NCBI GenBank assembly: GCA_903885605.1 | Contig: CAISJD010000098.1 | Location: 1 to 55,447, forward strand | Direction of reading: 5' to 3' | From: an uncultured Chthonomonas sp. | GTDB lineage: Bacteria; Armatimonadota; Chthonomonadetes; Chthonomonadales; CAJBBX01 | DNA: 55,447 bases | In this document: positions 8,323-16,932 of the stretch, piece after piece | Layout of the letters: each line of letters starts with the position of its first letter | Numbering within the stretch: position 1 is the stretch's first letter | Notes under the pieces: generated by a model | What the model was told of the DNA's origin: nothing | What the model saw: the letters and a program-made list of their open reading frames with translations, nothing else | Databases searched by the model: none | Position numbers and translations under genes: made by a program

Positions 8323-9095
8323 GGGCGCACGTCTCCGAAGCGGATGCGGCCGAACCTATCGGGCACGTGGAAGTTGGCGGGCGTCGCCAGCGTTGCGCTC
8401 CAGGATTGGTACTGAACGGCGCGCGCACGGTCGATACGGAACAGGTTGGCCCGCCACTCGTCGCCGGGATTTGGCGTCCTGCCGCCGGGCAACGATGCCA
8501 ACGGTACGCGAAGCTCCACCGACCACCAGTCTGAGCCGGAGTCGCCTGTATTCGCAGGTCTGGAAGCCACGTGGCCCTCGACGCGAACTCCGCCGGCGAG
8601 CCCCGCGCACTCCCAGTCGCGGTTCACCACCATGGTGTTCCGGACGCGGTCGGGGCTGCTGATGTCGGCGTCGAACGTCACGCCCAACGGGTTCACCTCG
8701 ATCTCCTGGTAGCGCCGCACGTCGCCGCCCGGGGCGATGAACAGCTCACAGACCTCCTCGTCGTAGAGCGGGTCGTCGTGCTGCGTGTACCCGGCCCAAA
8801 TGTCGCGATCCAGGCAGAAGAAGCCGACGTAGAGCGCCGTCGGGCTATAGAGCAGTCCCGCAGCCGTCCAGCGCCGGGCGCCGGGATTGTCGGCCGCCTC
8901 GTCGGCGAGGTCGCGGCCGGCGGCGGCGAGGTCCCGTTGGTCGGACGGGAGGCGGCCCGCCCTGGGCCGGTAGGCAGGCGCCAGCCACAGCGTCTCTGCA
9001 AGGCCCCAGACGGACTTGAACAGGTCGCCGTCCGGCTCAAAGTCCTCGGCAATCCACGCGCAGGTCACGGTCGGTAGGTGCATCGGGTCAGGCAT
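8319..9095 (-). CDS. CBM9-like carbohydrate-binding protein
   Basis: A 258-residue protein resembling the carbohydrate-binding module 9-like family. Features include TALYVGFFCLDRDI, the conserved EVCELFIAP and YQEIEVNPLG motifs, and WSVELRVPLASL before the C-terminal strands. No signal peptide is visible, which is unusual if the ligand were extracellular sugar. The ATG at 9095 was chosen because it overlaps the end of the radical SAM gene by 8 bases (ATGCCTGA) and removes an implausible extension. Its position as last gene of the tolC-hlyD-RND-radical SAM operon suggests a related but unknown job; binding of a glycosylated lipid or glycan is a guess. Confidence 0.72.
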   Translation of the reverse strand: MPDPMHLPTVTCAWIAEDFEPDGDLFKSVWGLAETLWLAPAYRPRAGRLPSDQRDLAAAGRDLADEAADNPGARRWTAAGLLYSPTALYVGFFCLDRDIWAGYTQHDDPLYDEEVCELFIAPGGDVRRYQEIEVNPLGVTFDADISSPDRVRNTMVVNRDWECAGLAGGVRVEGHVASRPANTGDSGSDWWSVELRVPLASLPGGRTPNPGDEWRANLFRIDRARAVQYQSWSATLATPANFHVPDRFGRIRFGDVRP

Positions 9096-10548
9096 GGGTG
9101 TCTCCCTCGGTACGGTTGTCCCTGCCGCCCCGGCGGGTGCGCCTCTCGCCCAGGTAGGCGAAGAACTCCTGCCCTTCGCGCAGGCGGCGGGCCAGCATCT
9201 GGCGATCAACGGCCATTTCGCGGACGATCCTGAAGATGGGCTTGAAGCGGAAGTAGAACCGGGAGTACATGCGCGCCACGGCGTCTTCCATCTCGTCGAT
9301 GCTCAGGTTGGGGTACTGCAGCGAACCGGTCTGGATGCCCGAACCCGCCACCATGGCATGGTCCCGCATCCAGCCGCCGGCAATCGCGTCGCGATAGAGC
9401 TCGGTGCCGGGGTAGGGCGCCGCGATCGAGACCTGGATGGTGTGCGGGTCCAACTCCTGCGCGAAGCGGATGGTCTCTTCGATGGTCTCGCGGGTCTCGA
9501 TGGGCAGGCCGATGATGAAGGTCCCGTGCACCTTGATGCCGAGCTTCCGGCAGTTGGCCATGAACTGGCGGGCCATATCGAGGCGAATGCCCTTATGGAT
9601 CCTGTCCAGGATCGCCTGGTTGCCGGACTCGAAGCCCACCAGCAGCAGGCGCAGGCCGCAGTCGCGGAGGGCCTTGAGCGTGTCGAAGTCCACGTGCGCC
9701 CGTGCGTTGCAGGACCAGGTGAGCCCCAGCCGCTTCATACCGCGCCCGATCTCCACCGCACGGGCCCGGTCGGCGGTAAAGGTATCGTCGTCGAACATCC
9801 ACTCGCGCACGGTCGGGAAGAGGCGCTTTCCCTCCTCCATCTCGCGGAGGACCACCGCCGGTGACTTGGCGCGGTACCGGTGGCCGCCGATGGTCTGCGG
9901 CCAGAGGCAGAAGCTGCACCGCGCCGGGCAGCCTCGGCCCGTGTAGAACGAGATGTAGGGGTGGAGCAGGTAACCGATGGAGTAGTTGCGGATGTCCAGG
10001 TCGCGGCTGTAGACCGGCAGCACCGAGGGCATCGTGTCCCAGTCGGTGACCATCGGACGGTCCTCGTTGTGCACGACGGCGCCGTCGGCGCGGCGGTAGG
10101 AGAGCCCGGCGATCCGGTCCATGGCCAGGCCCTGGGCAAGCTCCACGCAGGTATGGTCGAACTCGGCGCGGCAGACGAAGTCGAGGCACGCTCCCTGCCG
10201 CAGGGTCTCGTCAGGCAGAACGGCCGTGTGCGCGCCGAGGAAGCCCACAAGGGTCTCCGGGCTCTGCTCCTTGATCGCCTCGGCGCACCGAATATCATTG
10301 GCCAGGGACGGCGTGCTCGTGTGGATGAAGACCAGCTCGTATCCGGCGGCCTCTTGCAGCACCGCGTCAACCCCGAGGCCGTGCGGCGGGGCGTCGATCA
10401 GCCTGCTCCCCGGCGTCATGGCGGCGGGCTGCGCCAACCAGGTGGGGTACCAGTAGGAGGTGATCTCCCGCTTGGCCTGGTAACGCGAACCCGCGCCGCC
10501 GTCGAAGCCCGAGAAGGAGGGTGGACCGAGGTAGAGTGCGCGCCTCAC
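9088..10548 (-). CDS. hpnJ: B12-binding radical SAM protein, HpnJ-like
   Basis: This 486-residue protein has an N-terminal cobalamin-binding-like domain (to about 150), the radical SAM cluster motif GRGCPARCSFC (CxxxCxxC) near residue 200-215, and the downstream TIM-barrel part with FESGNQAIL and GTFIIGLP. The N-terminal segment GFDGGAGSRYQAKREI followed by YPTWLAQPAA closely matches what I recall of HpnJ, the radical SAM enzyme needed to make the cyclitol ether head group of composite hopanoids. No other hopanoid gene is in the window, so the exact reaction is an inference. Its ATG overlaps the RND gene stop (ATGA), and its end overlaps the CBM9-like gene, so translation is probably coupled. 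Confidence 0.78.
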   Translation of the reverse strand: MRRALYLGPPSFSGFDGGAGSRYQAKREITSYWYPTWLAQPAAMTPGSRLIDAPPHGLGVDAVLQEAAGYELVFIHTSTPSLANDIRCAEAIKEQSPETLVGFLGAHTAVLPDETLRQGACLDFVCRAEFDHTCVELAQGLAMDRIAGLSYRRADGAVVHNEDRPMVTDWDTMPSVLPVYSRDLDIRNYSIGYLLHPYISFYTGRGCPARCSFCLWPQTIGGHRYRAKSPAVVLREMEEGKRLFPTVREWMFDDDTFTADRARAVEIGRGMKRLGLTWSCNARAHVDFDTLKALRDCGLRLLLVGFESGNQAILDRIHKGIRLDMARQFMANCRKLGIKVHGTFIIGLPIETRETIEETIRFAQELDPHTIQVSIAAPYPGTELYRDAIAGGWMRDHAMVAGSGIQTGSLQYPNLSIDEMEDAVARMYSRFYFRFKPIFRIVREMAVDRQMLARRLREGQEFFAYLGERRTRRGGRDNRTEGDTHA

Positions 10549-13500
10549 GGCGCCGCTCCGTTCGCGCCGCGCCTGAACCGGGCTCGAAGGTCGTCGGCCA
10601 CGGTGTAGACCGCCGGCACCACAAGGAGGGTCAGCACAGTGGAGACCGTCAGGCCGCCGATGACCACCGTCGCCATCGGGGCACGCAGCTCGGCGGCGTC
10701 GCCGAGGCTCAGCGCCACGGGCGCCATGCCCACCAGCGTGGTGATCGTGGTCATCAGGATGGGCCTGAGCCGAGCCGAGCCGGCCTCGGCGACGGCTATG
10801 TCACGGGGGATGCCGCGCCGCCGCAGCGTGTTGGTGTAGTCGACCAGCAAGATGGCGTTTCGCCCCATGAGCCCGCAGAGCATCATCACCCCCACCATGG
10901 TGACAAGCGACAGCGTCTGCCTCGCCAGCACCAGCGCCGCCAGGCCGCCCACCAGTGCCATGGGGAGCGTGAGCATGACCACCAGCGGCTCCAGCAGGGA
11001 GTTGAACAGCGAGGCAAGCACCGCGAAGACAAGCAAGACGGCGAGAGCCAGCGCCCCGGCAAGGTAGGGCAGGTTGTCGGCCATGGCCTCCGATTCGCCG
11101 CCGAAGCGGTGCGCGACGGGACCTAGGTCGAGCCGCGCCAGTGCGGCCTCGATCTCCGTCTGGGCGTCGCCGAGAGGCACTCCGGGCGCGAGGTCCGCGG
11201 TCACGGTGATGAGCCGGCGACCGTTCAGCCGGTCGATACCCACCGGTCCCGACCGGCGCTCAAGTGTGGCCACGTCTCCCAGGGCCACCGCCGTGCCGCC
11301 GCTGAACCCGACCGGCACGTCCGCCACCGTCTCGGGCCGGGATCCGTCGAGGCCACCGGCCCGGAGGCGGATCGGCACGGACGCGCCGTCCAGCATCATG
11401 GTCGTTGAGGCGTCGCCCTCGATGGCGGTGCGCAGGATGGAGCCCGCCACTGCGGGAAGGACCGACGCCGCAGAGGCTCGGAGCGGATCGACGCGCGCCT
11501 GCAGTTCGGGCTTCCCTTGCCGATAGGAGGTGTCCGCGTTCAGGATGCCCGGCACCCGAGCCACCGCTGCACGGGCCTTCTCGGCGGCTCCGGCGACCTC
11601 CTGCAGGTCGTCTCCGGTCAGCTGAAGCTGGATCGCGCTACCGACGTTGGCCACCGACCTCAGTGCTGTGACCGTGATCCGGGCGCCCCGCACATCGGAG
11701 AGCTGGCGGCGTGCCCGGTCGGCCACGTCGGTGTCGGAGATGGTCCTGACAGCGCCGCCCAAAGGGGAGAGGCCGAACCGCTGCATGGCGGAGGCACGGG
11801 CCTGCAGGTCCAGCGTGATCTGCGCCAGGTGAGAGCCCTCCTGGGGAATGGCGCCGAAGCCGCCCAGGATGCGGCCCAGCGTCGTCGCCACGCCGGCGAT
11901 GCCCGGCACACGGGCCAGGCGGGCCTCCACTTGCCGCGTCACGGCATCGGTGGCCTCCATCGAGGCTCCCACCGGCAACTCCAGCAGAACGCTCACCAGA
12001 CCCCTGTCCGTCGCTGGTACGAACTCGGTGCCGAGGAACGGCGCGCTCACAAGCCCCGTGACCAGCAGCGCCGTGGCGCCGGTGGCGATGACCCACCCCC
12101 TGCGGCGAACCGCCCACGCTACGGCTCGCCGGTAACGGGCCGTGCCGGCTCCGAGGCGCGTGTCGCCGGAGCGCGGTGTCCGGCGCCGGTACCAGCGCGC
12201 GGCCAATGCCGGGGTGACTGTGAAGGAGACAAGGAGCGAGAAGAGCGTGGCGAACGCCACGGTGATGCCGAACTCGCGGAAGAAGGCCCCCACCACGCCG
12301 CCCATGAAGGCGATGGGCACGAAGACCACCACGTCGGCAAGGGTCAGGGCCATCCCCGCGAAGCCGATCTCCGCGCGGCCGTTGTACGCGGCCTCCTCGG
12401 GCGCCTCCCCGGCCTCCAGGCGCCGCGTGATGCTCTCCAGCACAACGATGCTGTCATCCACCAGGATGCCAACGCTCAGCGACAGGGCTAGCAGCGTCAT
12501 CTGGTTCAGCGTGAAGCCTCCGGCATGCATCATCAGGTAGGTTGCGACCATGCAGGCCGGCAGCGCCAGGGCCACGATCATCGTACCGCGCACCTCGCGA
12601 AGGAAGAGCAGAACCACCAGCGTCGCGAGGAGGGCGCCGAGGAGCAGCGTAACGTTCACATCGTGGAGCGCGCGTCGGACGACCACCGACTCGTCGCAGA
12701 CCACCACCGGCGCGGCGCCGCCGGGCAGCGAGCCGTCACGGGCAGCCCGAGCCAGCACGGCGCGGGCGCGGTCCACCACGTCCATGGCGTTGGCGTCGGC
12801 CGACTTGGTGAGGGTCAAGCCGATGCACTCCCGGCCATTGATGCGCGATCCGGCGTCTCCCAGCTGGAGACCCGTCACCACCGTAGCCACGTCGCCGATG
12901 GTGAGCGGCGAGGCGACCCTGTCCCTGCCGGGCAGGCCGGGAATGGGCAGGTTCGGCATCAGTTCCTGCGCCATCAGACGTTGCGAGGGGATCATGGCCC
13001 GCCGGACGTCGTCCAGCGACCGGAACGATGCCTCCGTGCGGTACGCGGCCTCCAACCCGCCGCTCTGCAGGGAGCCGGATGGGACGCTACGGTTTGACGC
13101 CTTCAGCGCCATGCCCACATCATCGAGAGTCAGACCCAGGCCCGTAAGGGTCGGTACGTCGGCCAGCACGCGGACCTCGGCCTGCGGGCCGCCCGTCACT
13201 TCCACCGTCGCTACTCCCGGTATGCGTGCCAGCCGGGGAGAGAGATATCGGTCCACGGCTCGCCGGAGCGCCGCCGCGTCGCCGATGGAGGGTATGGCGA
13301 CCTGCAGGACCGGTTGAGCGTTGATATCCAGCTTGGCGACGATGGGCGGCCGGACGCCCTCCGGCAGCGTGGCCCGAGCCAGTTCGATCCGCTCGCGGAC
13401 CATGGTCTGGGCCTGGTTCAGGTCTGTGCCGACCGCCAGGTCAAGGCTCACGACGGAGAGCGACTCCTGCGAGCTCGAGTAGATATCGCGAAGCCCCGGA

Positions 13501-13721
13501 GCTGCCCCGACGGCCTCCTCAAGGGGCCGCGTCACGGCGGACTCCACCTCGGCGGGCCCCGCGCCGGGGTAGACCGTCACCACCGTCAGCGTCGGAATCT
13601 CCACCTTCGGGTTGAGCTCCGCCGGCAGCCTGGTGTATGAGAGCGTACCCAGAACCGCGACGGCCGCCAGGCACATCCAGATGACGATCGGGCGGCCGAT
13701 GGCGAGCCGTGTCAACCACAT
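10545..13721 (-). CDS. RND efflux pump, inner-membrane transporter (HAE1/AcrB type)
   Basis: A 1058-residue proton-driven exporter with the usual RND layout: a first membrane helix at the N-terminus, two large periplasmic loops and two blocks of membrane helices. The porter-domain opening PGAGPAEVESAVTRPLE and the TM4 motif GILVDDSIVVLE with paired aspartates are clear. In TM10 the usual Lys-Asn-Ala-Ile is GRNAILLVDYTN, so the proton-relay lysine is replaced by arginine. It sits between hlyD (34-base gap) and the radical SAM gene (4-base overlap), which with tolC gives a full tripartite pump. The substrate is unknown; drug, lipid or small-molecule export are all possible. Confidence 0.95.
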   Translation of the reverse strand: MWLTRLAIGRPIVIWMCLAAVAVLGTLSYTRLPAELNPKVEIPTLTVVTVYPGAGPAEVESAVTRPLEEAVGAAPGLRDIYSSSQESLSVVSLDLAVGTDLNQAQTMVRERIELARATLPEGVRPPIVAKLDINAQPVLQVAIPSIGDAAALRRAVDRYLSPRLARIPGVATVEVTGGPQAEVRVLADVPTLTGLGLTLDDVGMALKASNRSVPSGSLQSGGLEAAYRTEASFRSLDDVRRAMIPSQRLMAQELMPNLPIPGLPGRDRVASPLTIGDVATVVTGLQLGDAGSRINGRECIGLTLTKSADANAMDVVDRARAVLARAARDGSLPGGAAPVVVCDESVVVRRALHDVNVTLLLGALLATLVVLLFLREVRGTMIVALALPACMVATYLMMHAGGFTLNQMTLLALSLSVGILVDDSIVVLESITRRLEAGEAPEEAAYNGRAEIGFAGMALTLADVVVFVPIAFMGGVVGAFFREFGITVAFATLFSLLVSFTVTPALAARWYRRRTPRSGDTRLGAGTARYRRAVAWAVRRRGWVIATGATALLVTGLVSAPFLGTEFVPATDRGLVSVLLELPVGASMEATDAVTRQVEARLARVPGIAGVATTLGRILGGFGAIPQEGSHLAQITLDLQARASAMQRFGLSPLGGAVRTISDTDVADRARRQLSDVRGARITVTALRSVANVGSAIQLQLTGDDLQEVAGAAEKARAAVARVPGILNADTSYRQGKPELQARVDPLRASAASVLPAVAGSILRTAIEGDASTTMMLDGASVPIRLRAGGLDGSRPETVADVPVGFSGGTAVALGDVATLERRSGPVGIDRLNGRRLITVTADLAPGVPLGDAQTEIEAALARLDLGPVAHRFGGESEAMADNLPYLAGALALAVLLVFAVLASLFNSLLEPLVVMLTLPMALVGGLAALVLARQTLSLVTMVGVMMLCGLMGRNAILLVDYTNTLRRRGIPRDIAVAEAGSARLRPILMTTITTLVGMAPVALSLGDAAELRAPMATVVIGGLTVSTVLTLLVVPAVYTVADDLRARFRRGANGAAP

Positions 13722-13755
13722 GGACGGCGCACCCTGGCCATGGACGGGCGTCTGC

Positions 13756-15285
13756 TCACGGTTGCCCAGCCGTCACGCGGTCGCCGTCCTTCAGCCCCTG
13801 CGGCACAGGCGTCACGACCAGGTCCGTCGAGCTCAGCCCGGTCACCGTCACGGCCTTGGCCGACGAGTCCACGACGCCCACGGTCCGACGATGCACACGG
13901 CCAGACGCCGCATCCCATACGAAGACCGTCGGCTCGGGTCCGTCTGTCTGAAGCGCCGACGCCGGTACCTGCAGCGCGCCGAGCTCAGGCGGCGCGGACA
14001 GGATCACTCGGACGTTCTGCCCCGGACCGACGCCAAGCGCCGGTCTCGTCAGGGCTGCGCGAACCAGCATAGTCCGGCCGTCGCGGGAGACCAACGGCCC
14101 CACGCGCTGCACGGTCGCCGGCGCGGCGGCGCCGGAGCCCATGACGACGCTGCAAGCCGCACCAACGCGGAGGCGGCGCGCCATCAAGAGGTTCACCGGG
14201 ACCTCGACAGCGCGGCCAACCGGAGACGTGACGCGCATCAGGGCCATGCCGGGCTGCGCGTACTCGCCTGCGACGGTCGAGAGGCCGTTCACGACGCCGG
14301 CGATCGGGGAGACGACGGAGTCGGTTCCTACGCCTGACCGGGCCTGACGCACGCCGGCACGAGCCTGCGCCGACTGCGCCGCCGCGGCTGCGATATCGGC
14401 GGAGGCGACAGCCAGCGCCTGTCCCCGGGCTCTGCGGGCGAAGGCGACGGCCTGCTCAGCCAGACGAACACCGGCGCGCGCGGCCTCCAGGTCGGCCTCA
14501 TTGACCTTGCCCCGCAAGGGGGCGGCGCGCCGAGCGGGAACCGCCGCCGCTTGGGCCGCCTTCAGCCCTGCCTCGGCAAGGTCAAGCTGCGACCGCGCCA
14601 TGTCGGCCTGCGCCTGAGCGCCCTGCAGGTCGGCGAGGGCGATGCCGCCCACCTTGTACAGCCGCTCCAGCCGCGAGGCTGCCTCGGAGGCGACGCGGAG
14701 ACCCACACGCGCCTGATCCACTCCGGCCTTCGCCTGCAGGACGCCCGCCTCGGCGCGATCGGCATCAGAGGCGGCCGCTTCGGCTCCAAGTTCCACGCCG
14801 AGCTCAGCCTGCTTCAGCTTTGCCCGCGCTACCGCCAGTCCGGCCTCCGCCTGGCTCAGCGCCGCATCCGTCTCGGTGGCGCGAGCCTCACGACCCGCGC
14901 GGGCCTTCCGGTCGACGGCGCGCGCGGCGTCCCACCCCGCCTCGGCGCCGCTCACTTGCGCGGCCAGATCGCCGAGATCAAGCGTCAGCAACCTCTGCCC
15001 CGGCACGACCACGTCGCCCTCGGCCACATGCACCTTCAGGATGCGGGATGGAACCTTGGGGCTGATGGCCGCCTCGGCCTCGGACACTACCCGGCCAAGG
15101 ACCTCAAGGCGCCGGCCCGAACCTGCGGGCGCCGGCCTGCGGACCGACACTCTCGCAGGCCCACTGGCATCAGGGCCGGTCTGTAGCGGCAGCTGCCGGG
15201 CGCCGCGAGATCGCATCGCTCCATTGAAGGCTGCCGCTCCGACCACGCAGGCGACCAGCAGGGCCACGCCGAGCAGGCGCCTCAC
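13756..15285 (-). CDS. RND efflux periplasmic adaptor (membrane fusion protein)
   Basis: The 509-residue HlyD/AcrA-family adaptor should link the RND transporter to the TolC channel. It has an N-terminal signal or anchor (residues 1-22), a lipoyl half-motif around 75-105 (KVHVAEGDVVVPGQRLLTL), a very long alanine-rich coiled-coil hairpin from about 110 to 330, the returning lipoyl half (DSVVSPIAGVVNGLS), and a C-terminal beta-barrel and membrane-proximal domain. It is longer than AcrA (about 400 residues), mainly through the coiled coil, which suggests a longer periplasmic reach. The start overlaps the tolC stop by 4 bases, and the RND gene follows after 34 bases. Confidence 0.92.
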   Translation of the reverse strand: MRRLLGVALLVACVVGAAAFNGAMRSRGARQLPLQTGPDASGPARVSVRRPAPAGSGRRLEVLGRVVSEAEAAISPKVPSRILKVHVAEGDVVVPGQRLLTLDLGDLAAQVSGAEAGWDAARAVDRKARAGREARATETDAALSQAEAGLAVARAKLKQAELGVELGAEAAASDADRAEAGVLQAKAGVDQARVGLRVASEAASRLERLYKVGGIALADLQGAQAQADMARSQLDLAEAGLKAAQAAAVPARRAAPLRGKVNEADLEAARAGVRLAEQAVAFARRARGQALAVASADIAAAAAQSAQARAGVRQARSGVGTDSVVSPIAGVVNGLSTVAGEYAQPGMALMRVTSPVGRAVEVPVNLLMARRLRVGAACSVVMGSGAAAPATVQRVGPLVSRDGRTMLVRAALTRPALGVGPGQNVRVILSAPPELGALQVPASALQTDGPEPTVFVWDAASGRVHRRTVGVVDSSAKAVTVTGLSSTDLVVTPVPQGLKDGDRVTAGQP

Positions 15286-16601
15286 GATCCGGGCTCCTGC
15301 GACACGTCGGTGTCCAGCGCGGCGGCATGCCGCTGGTCGGCGTAGGCGGCCTGCAGGGCGGCCCTGGCCTGCGCCACGTTGCCCTGCGCACGGGCCACAG
15401 CCAGCCGGGCGCCGCTCAACTCCATCTCCGGGGCCATCCTCTCACGGTAGCGCGCCAGCGTCACCTCCAGCGCCGAGAGCGCCGAAGCCACCTGCCGCTC
15501 TGCCGTACGGATCGCAGCGGCCGCGTCCTCGGCATCAGCCTCGGCCTTCTCCCACTGCAGCGAGAGCGAGCGCCGGGCCTCCTCCAGCAGCGACGCAAGC
15601 TGCTCCGCTCGCGCACGCGCTTCTGCCTGGTCGATGCGCGACGCACCGCCGTCGAGGAGCTTCCAGGTGAGGCGCAGGCCCAAGGCGGCATAGGTCGGCG
15701 CGATGAGCGGGGTGTCGGGCTGGGCGCTTGCCGTGGCGACGGCGCGCACCTCAGGCGCACGCTGCGTGGCCGCAAGCCTTCTACCGCTACGTGCCGACGC
15801 CGACTGGGCCTCCAGCAGGGCCAATTCCGGGCGCGGGCGGCACTGGGATCGGGCGACGGCCTGCAGGCCGGGATCAGCGAGGGGATCAGCGACGGCTTGG
15901 CCACGGCCCATCAGCCTGCCCAGGTTCGCCCTGGCGAGGCGTTGGCCGTTGCGCACGCGGATCAGCCCCTGCTCCGCCTCCGCCACCTCGGCGTCGGTAG
16001 CGTCGATGTCGCGGCGAGGCATCTGGCCGACGTCGGCCATCTCCTTCACGAGCGCGAGGTGCTCTCGGGACGTCGCGACGGCCGCATCGGCGATGGAGAC
16101 CATCTGATCGGCAAGCCAGGCGGCGATATACGCCAGCCGAAGCTCGTGCAGCGCATCGCTCTGCGCCATCGCTGCCTCGGCGTCGGCGACACGGCCCAAG
16201 GAGCGATACCTAGCCGCTGCGTCGGCTGATCCCGCGCGGTAGAGCGTCTGCTCCGCTGACAACGCAAGGTACCACGTGCGGCCGGGCAGGAAGGGCGTCG
16301 GCTGCTGCGCTGCGGGCGCGGGGCCCTGAACGCCGCCGCCGGCCTGCAACGCCACCGTCGGCCGCGCCAGCGGGCGTTCGCGCTCCGCCGATGCCTTCGC
16401 GGCGGCATGGGCAGATCGGATCGCCCGCAGGCCGGGGCTGACGCAAGCGGCCTCGCGCACGACGCGCTCAAGTGAGAGCGGCTGGGGTGGTGGAGACGAC
16501 CGAACCGGGGCAACAGACGGGACTGCCTGGCCTGCGAGCCTGGGGGCTGAGCATGCGAAGAGGCCTATGGCCAGGTATACGCCCCGAGTTCTTGGTTGCA
16601 C
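15282..16601 (-). CDS. TolC-family outer-membrane efflux protein
   Basis: A 439-residue outer-membrane factor that should form the exit duct of the tripartite pump. It has a signal sequence, then two similar alpha-helical halves rich in Ala, Arg and Glu, with LSLERVVREAACVSPGL at the start of the first half and the typical DIDATDAEVAEAEQGL coiled-coil stretch. Start: a GTG at 16601; the nearest upstream ATG (16610) runs straight into a stop. No strong ribosome site is seen. FACS at residues 15-18 could be a lipidation site but is not a good lipobox. It is the first gene of the operon and lies just beyond the tRNA-Glu terminator on the same strand, so it needs its own promoter or leaky read-through. 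Confidence 0.87.
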   Translation of the reverse strand: MQPRTRGVYLAIGLFACSAPRLAGQAVPSVAPVRSSPPPQPLSLERVVREAACVSPGLRAIRSAHAAAKASAERERPLARPTVALQAGGGVQGPAPAAQQPTPFLPGRTWYLALSAEQTLYRAGSADAAARYRSLGRVADAEAAMAQSDALHELRLAYIAAWLADQMVSIADAAVATSREHLALVKEMADVGQMPRRDIDATDAEVAEAEQGLIRVRNGQRLARANLGRLMGRGQAVADPLADPGLQAVARSQCRPRPELALLEAQSASARSGRRLAATQRAPEVRAVATASAQPDTPLIAPTYAALGLRLTWKLLDGGASRIDQAEARARAEQLASLLEEARRSLSLQWEKAEADAEDAAAAIRTAERQVASALSALEVTLARYRERMAPEMELSGARLAVARAQGNVAQARAALQAAYADQRHAAALDTDVSQEPGS

Positions 16602-16615
16602 TGGTCACATGAACG

Positions 16616-16638
16616 AAAAGGGCGGGATATCCCGCCCC
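16616..16638 (-). terminator. Rho-independent terminator of tRNA-Glu
   Basis: On the minus strand GGGCGGGATATCCCGCCC forms a perfect 7-bp stem with an ATAT loop and is followed directly by TTTT. It lies about 11 bases past the CCA end of the tRNA-Glu gene and 15 bases ahead of the tolC-like start. Confidence 0.8.
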
Positions 16639-16648
16639 TTGTAGGAGT

Positions 16649-16723
16649 TGGTAGCGCCACGGGGAATCGAACCCCGGCTTGAGAGCTGAGAACCCCCTGT
16701 CCTGACCGCTAGACGATGGCGCC
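16649..16723 (-). tRNA. tRNA-Glu (anticodon CTC)
   Basis: The 75-base gene reads GGCGCCA on the 5' acceptor strand and TGGCGCT on the 3' strand, then discriminator A and an encoded CCA (16651-16649). The D arm is GTC...GAC, the anticodon arm is GGGGG-TTCTCAG-CTCTC with CTC at 16690-16688, and the T arm is CGGGG-TTCGATT-CCCCG. The anticodon stem includes two G-U pairs, and the first acceptor pair is G1-U72 rather than G-C. Reads GAG codons. It has its own promoter and terminator. Confidence 0.95.
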
Positions 16724-16750
16724 ACGTATTCAGTTGGCTACAGCGCGAAC

Positions 16751-16780
16751 AGTATGGCAGACCGGTCGCGGCTCAGTCAA
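16751..16780 (-). promoter_or_regulatory. Promoter of tRNA-Glu (TTGACT / CATACT)
   Basis: On the minus strand, TTGACT at 16780-16775 is separated by 18 bases from CATACT at 16756-16751. The expected transcription start is near 16744, about 20 bases ahead of the tRNA 5' end. The match to the housekeeping sigma consensus and the position are both good. Confidence 0.65.
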
Positions 16781-16837
16781 CGCCTGTGAGCCTCATTTTG
16801 GCCTTTTTGGGCTGACCTGAGGACGTCGGTCGGCCGG

Positions 16838-16846
16838 TGGTATACT
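16838..16846 (+). promoter_or_regulatory. Extended -10 promoter candidate for the GtrA gene
   Basis: TGGTATACT matches an extended -10 element (TG-N-TATAAT type). No good -35 lies 17-18 bases upstream. Transcription would start near 16853, which would place the upstream in-frame GTG at 16837 outside the transcript and supports a later start for the GtrA protein. Confidence 0.4.
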
Positions 16847-16932
16847 GGCCCAGAGGGCGACTGCGCCCGACGGCCCTCGGGGCCGCCCGCCCGGCGCCGA
16901 TCGGCGCCACCGTCCGGCTGCGGTCCGCCGCG

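Noticed and set aside
10545-13721. HpnN (hopanoid transporter) as identity of the RND protein
   Set aside because: The protein is a full-length AcrB-type HAE1 pump with a matching adaptor and TolC, unlike the shorter, MmpL-like HpnN.
16837-16932. Upstream GTG start for the GtrA protein
   Set aside because: The first codons coincide with an extended -10 element (TGGTATACT), and the added 32 residues are Arg/Pro-rich and not part of the GtrA fold. Not fully excluded.
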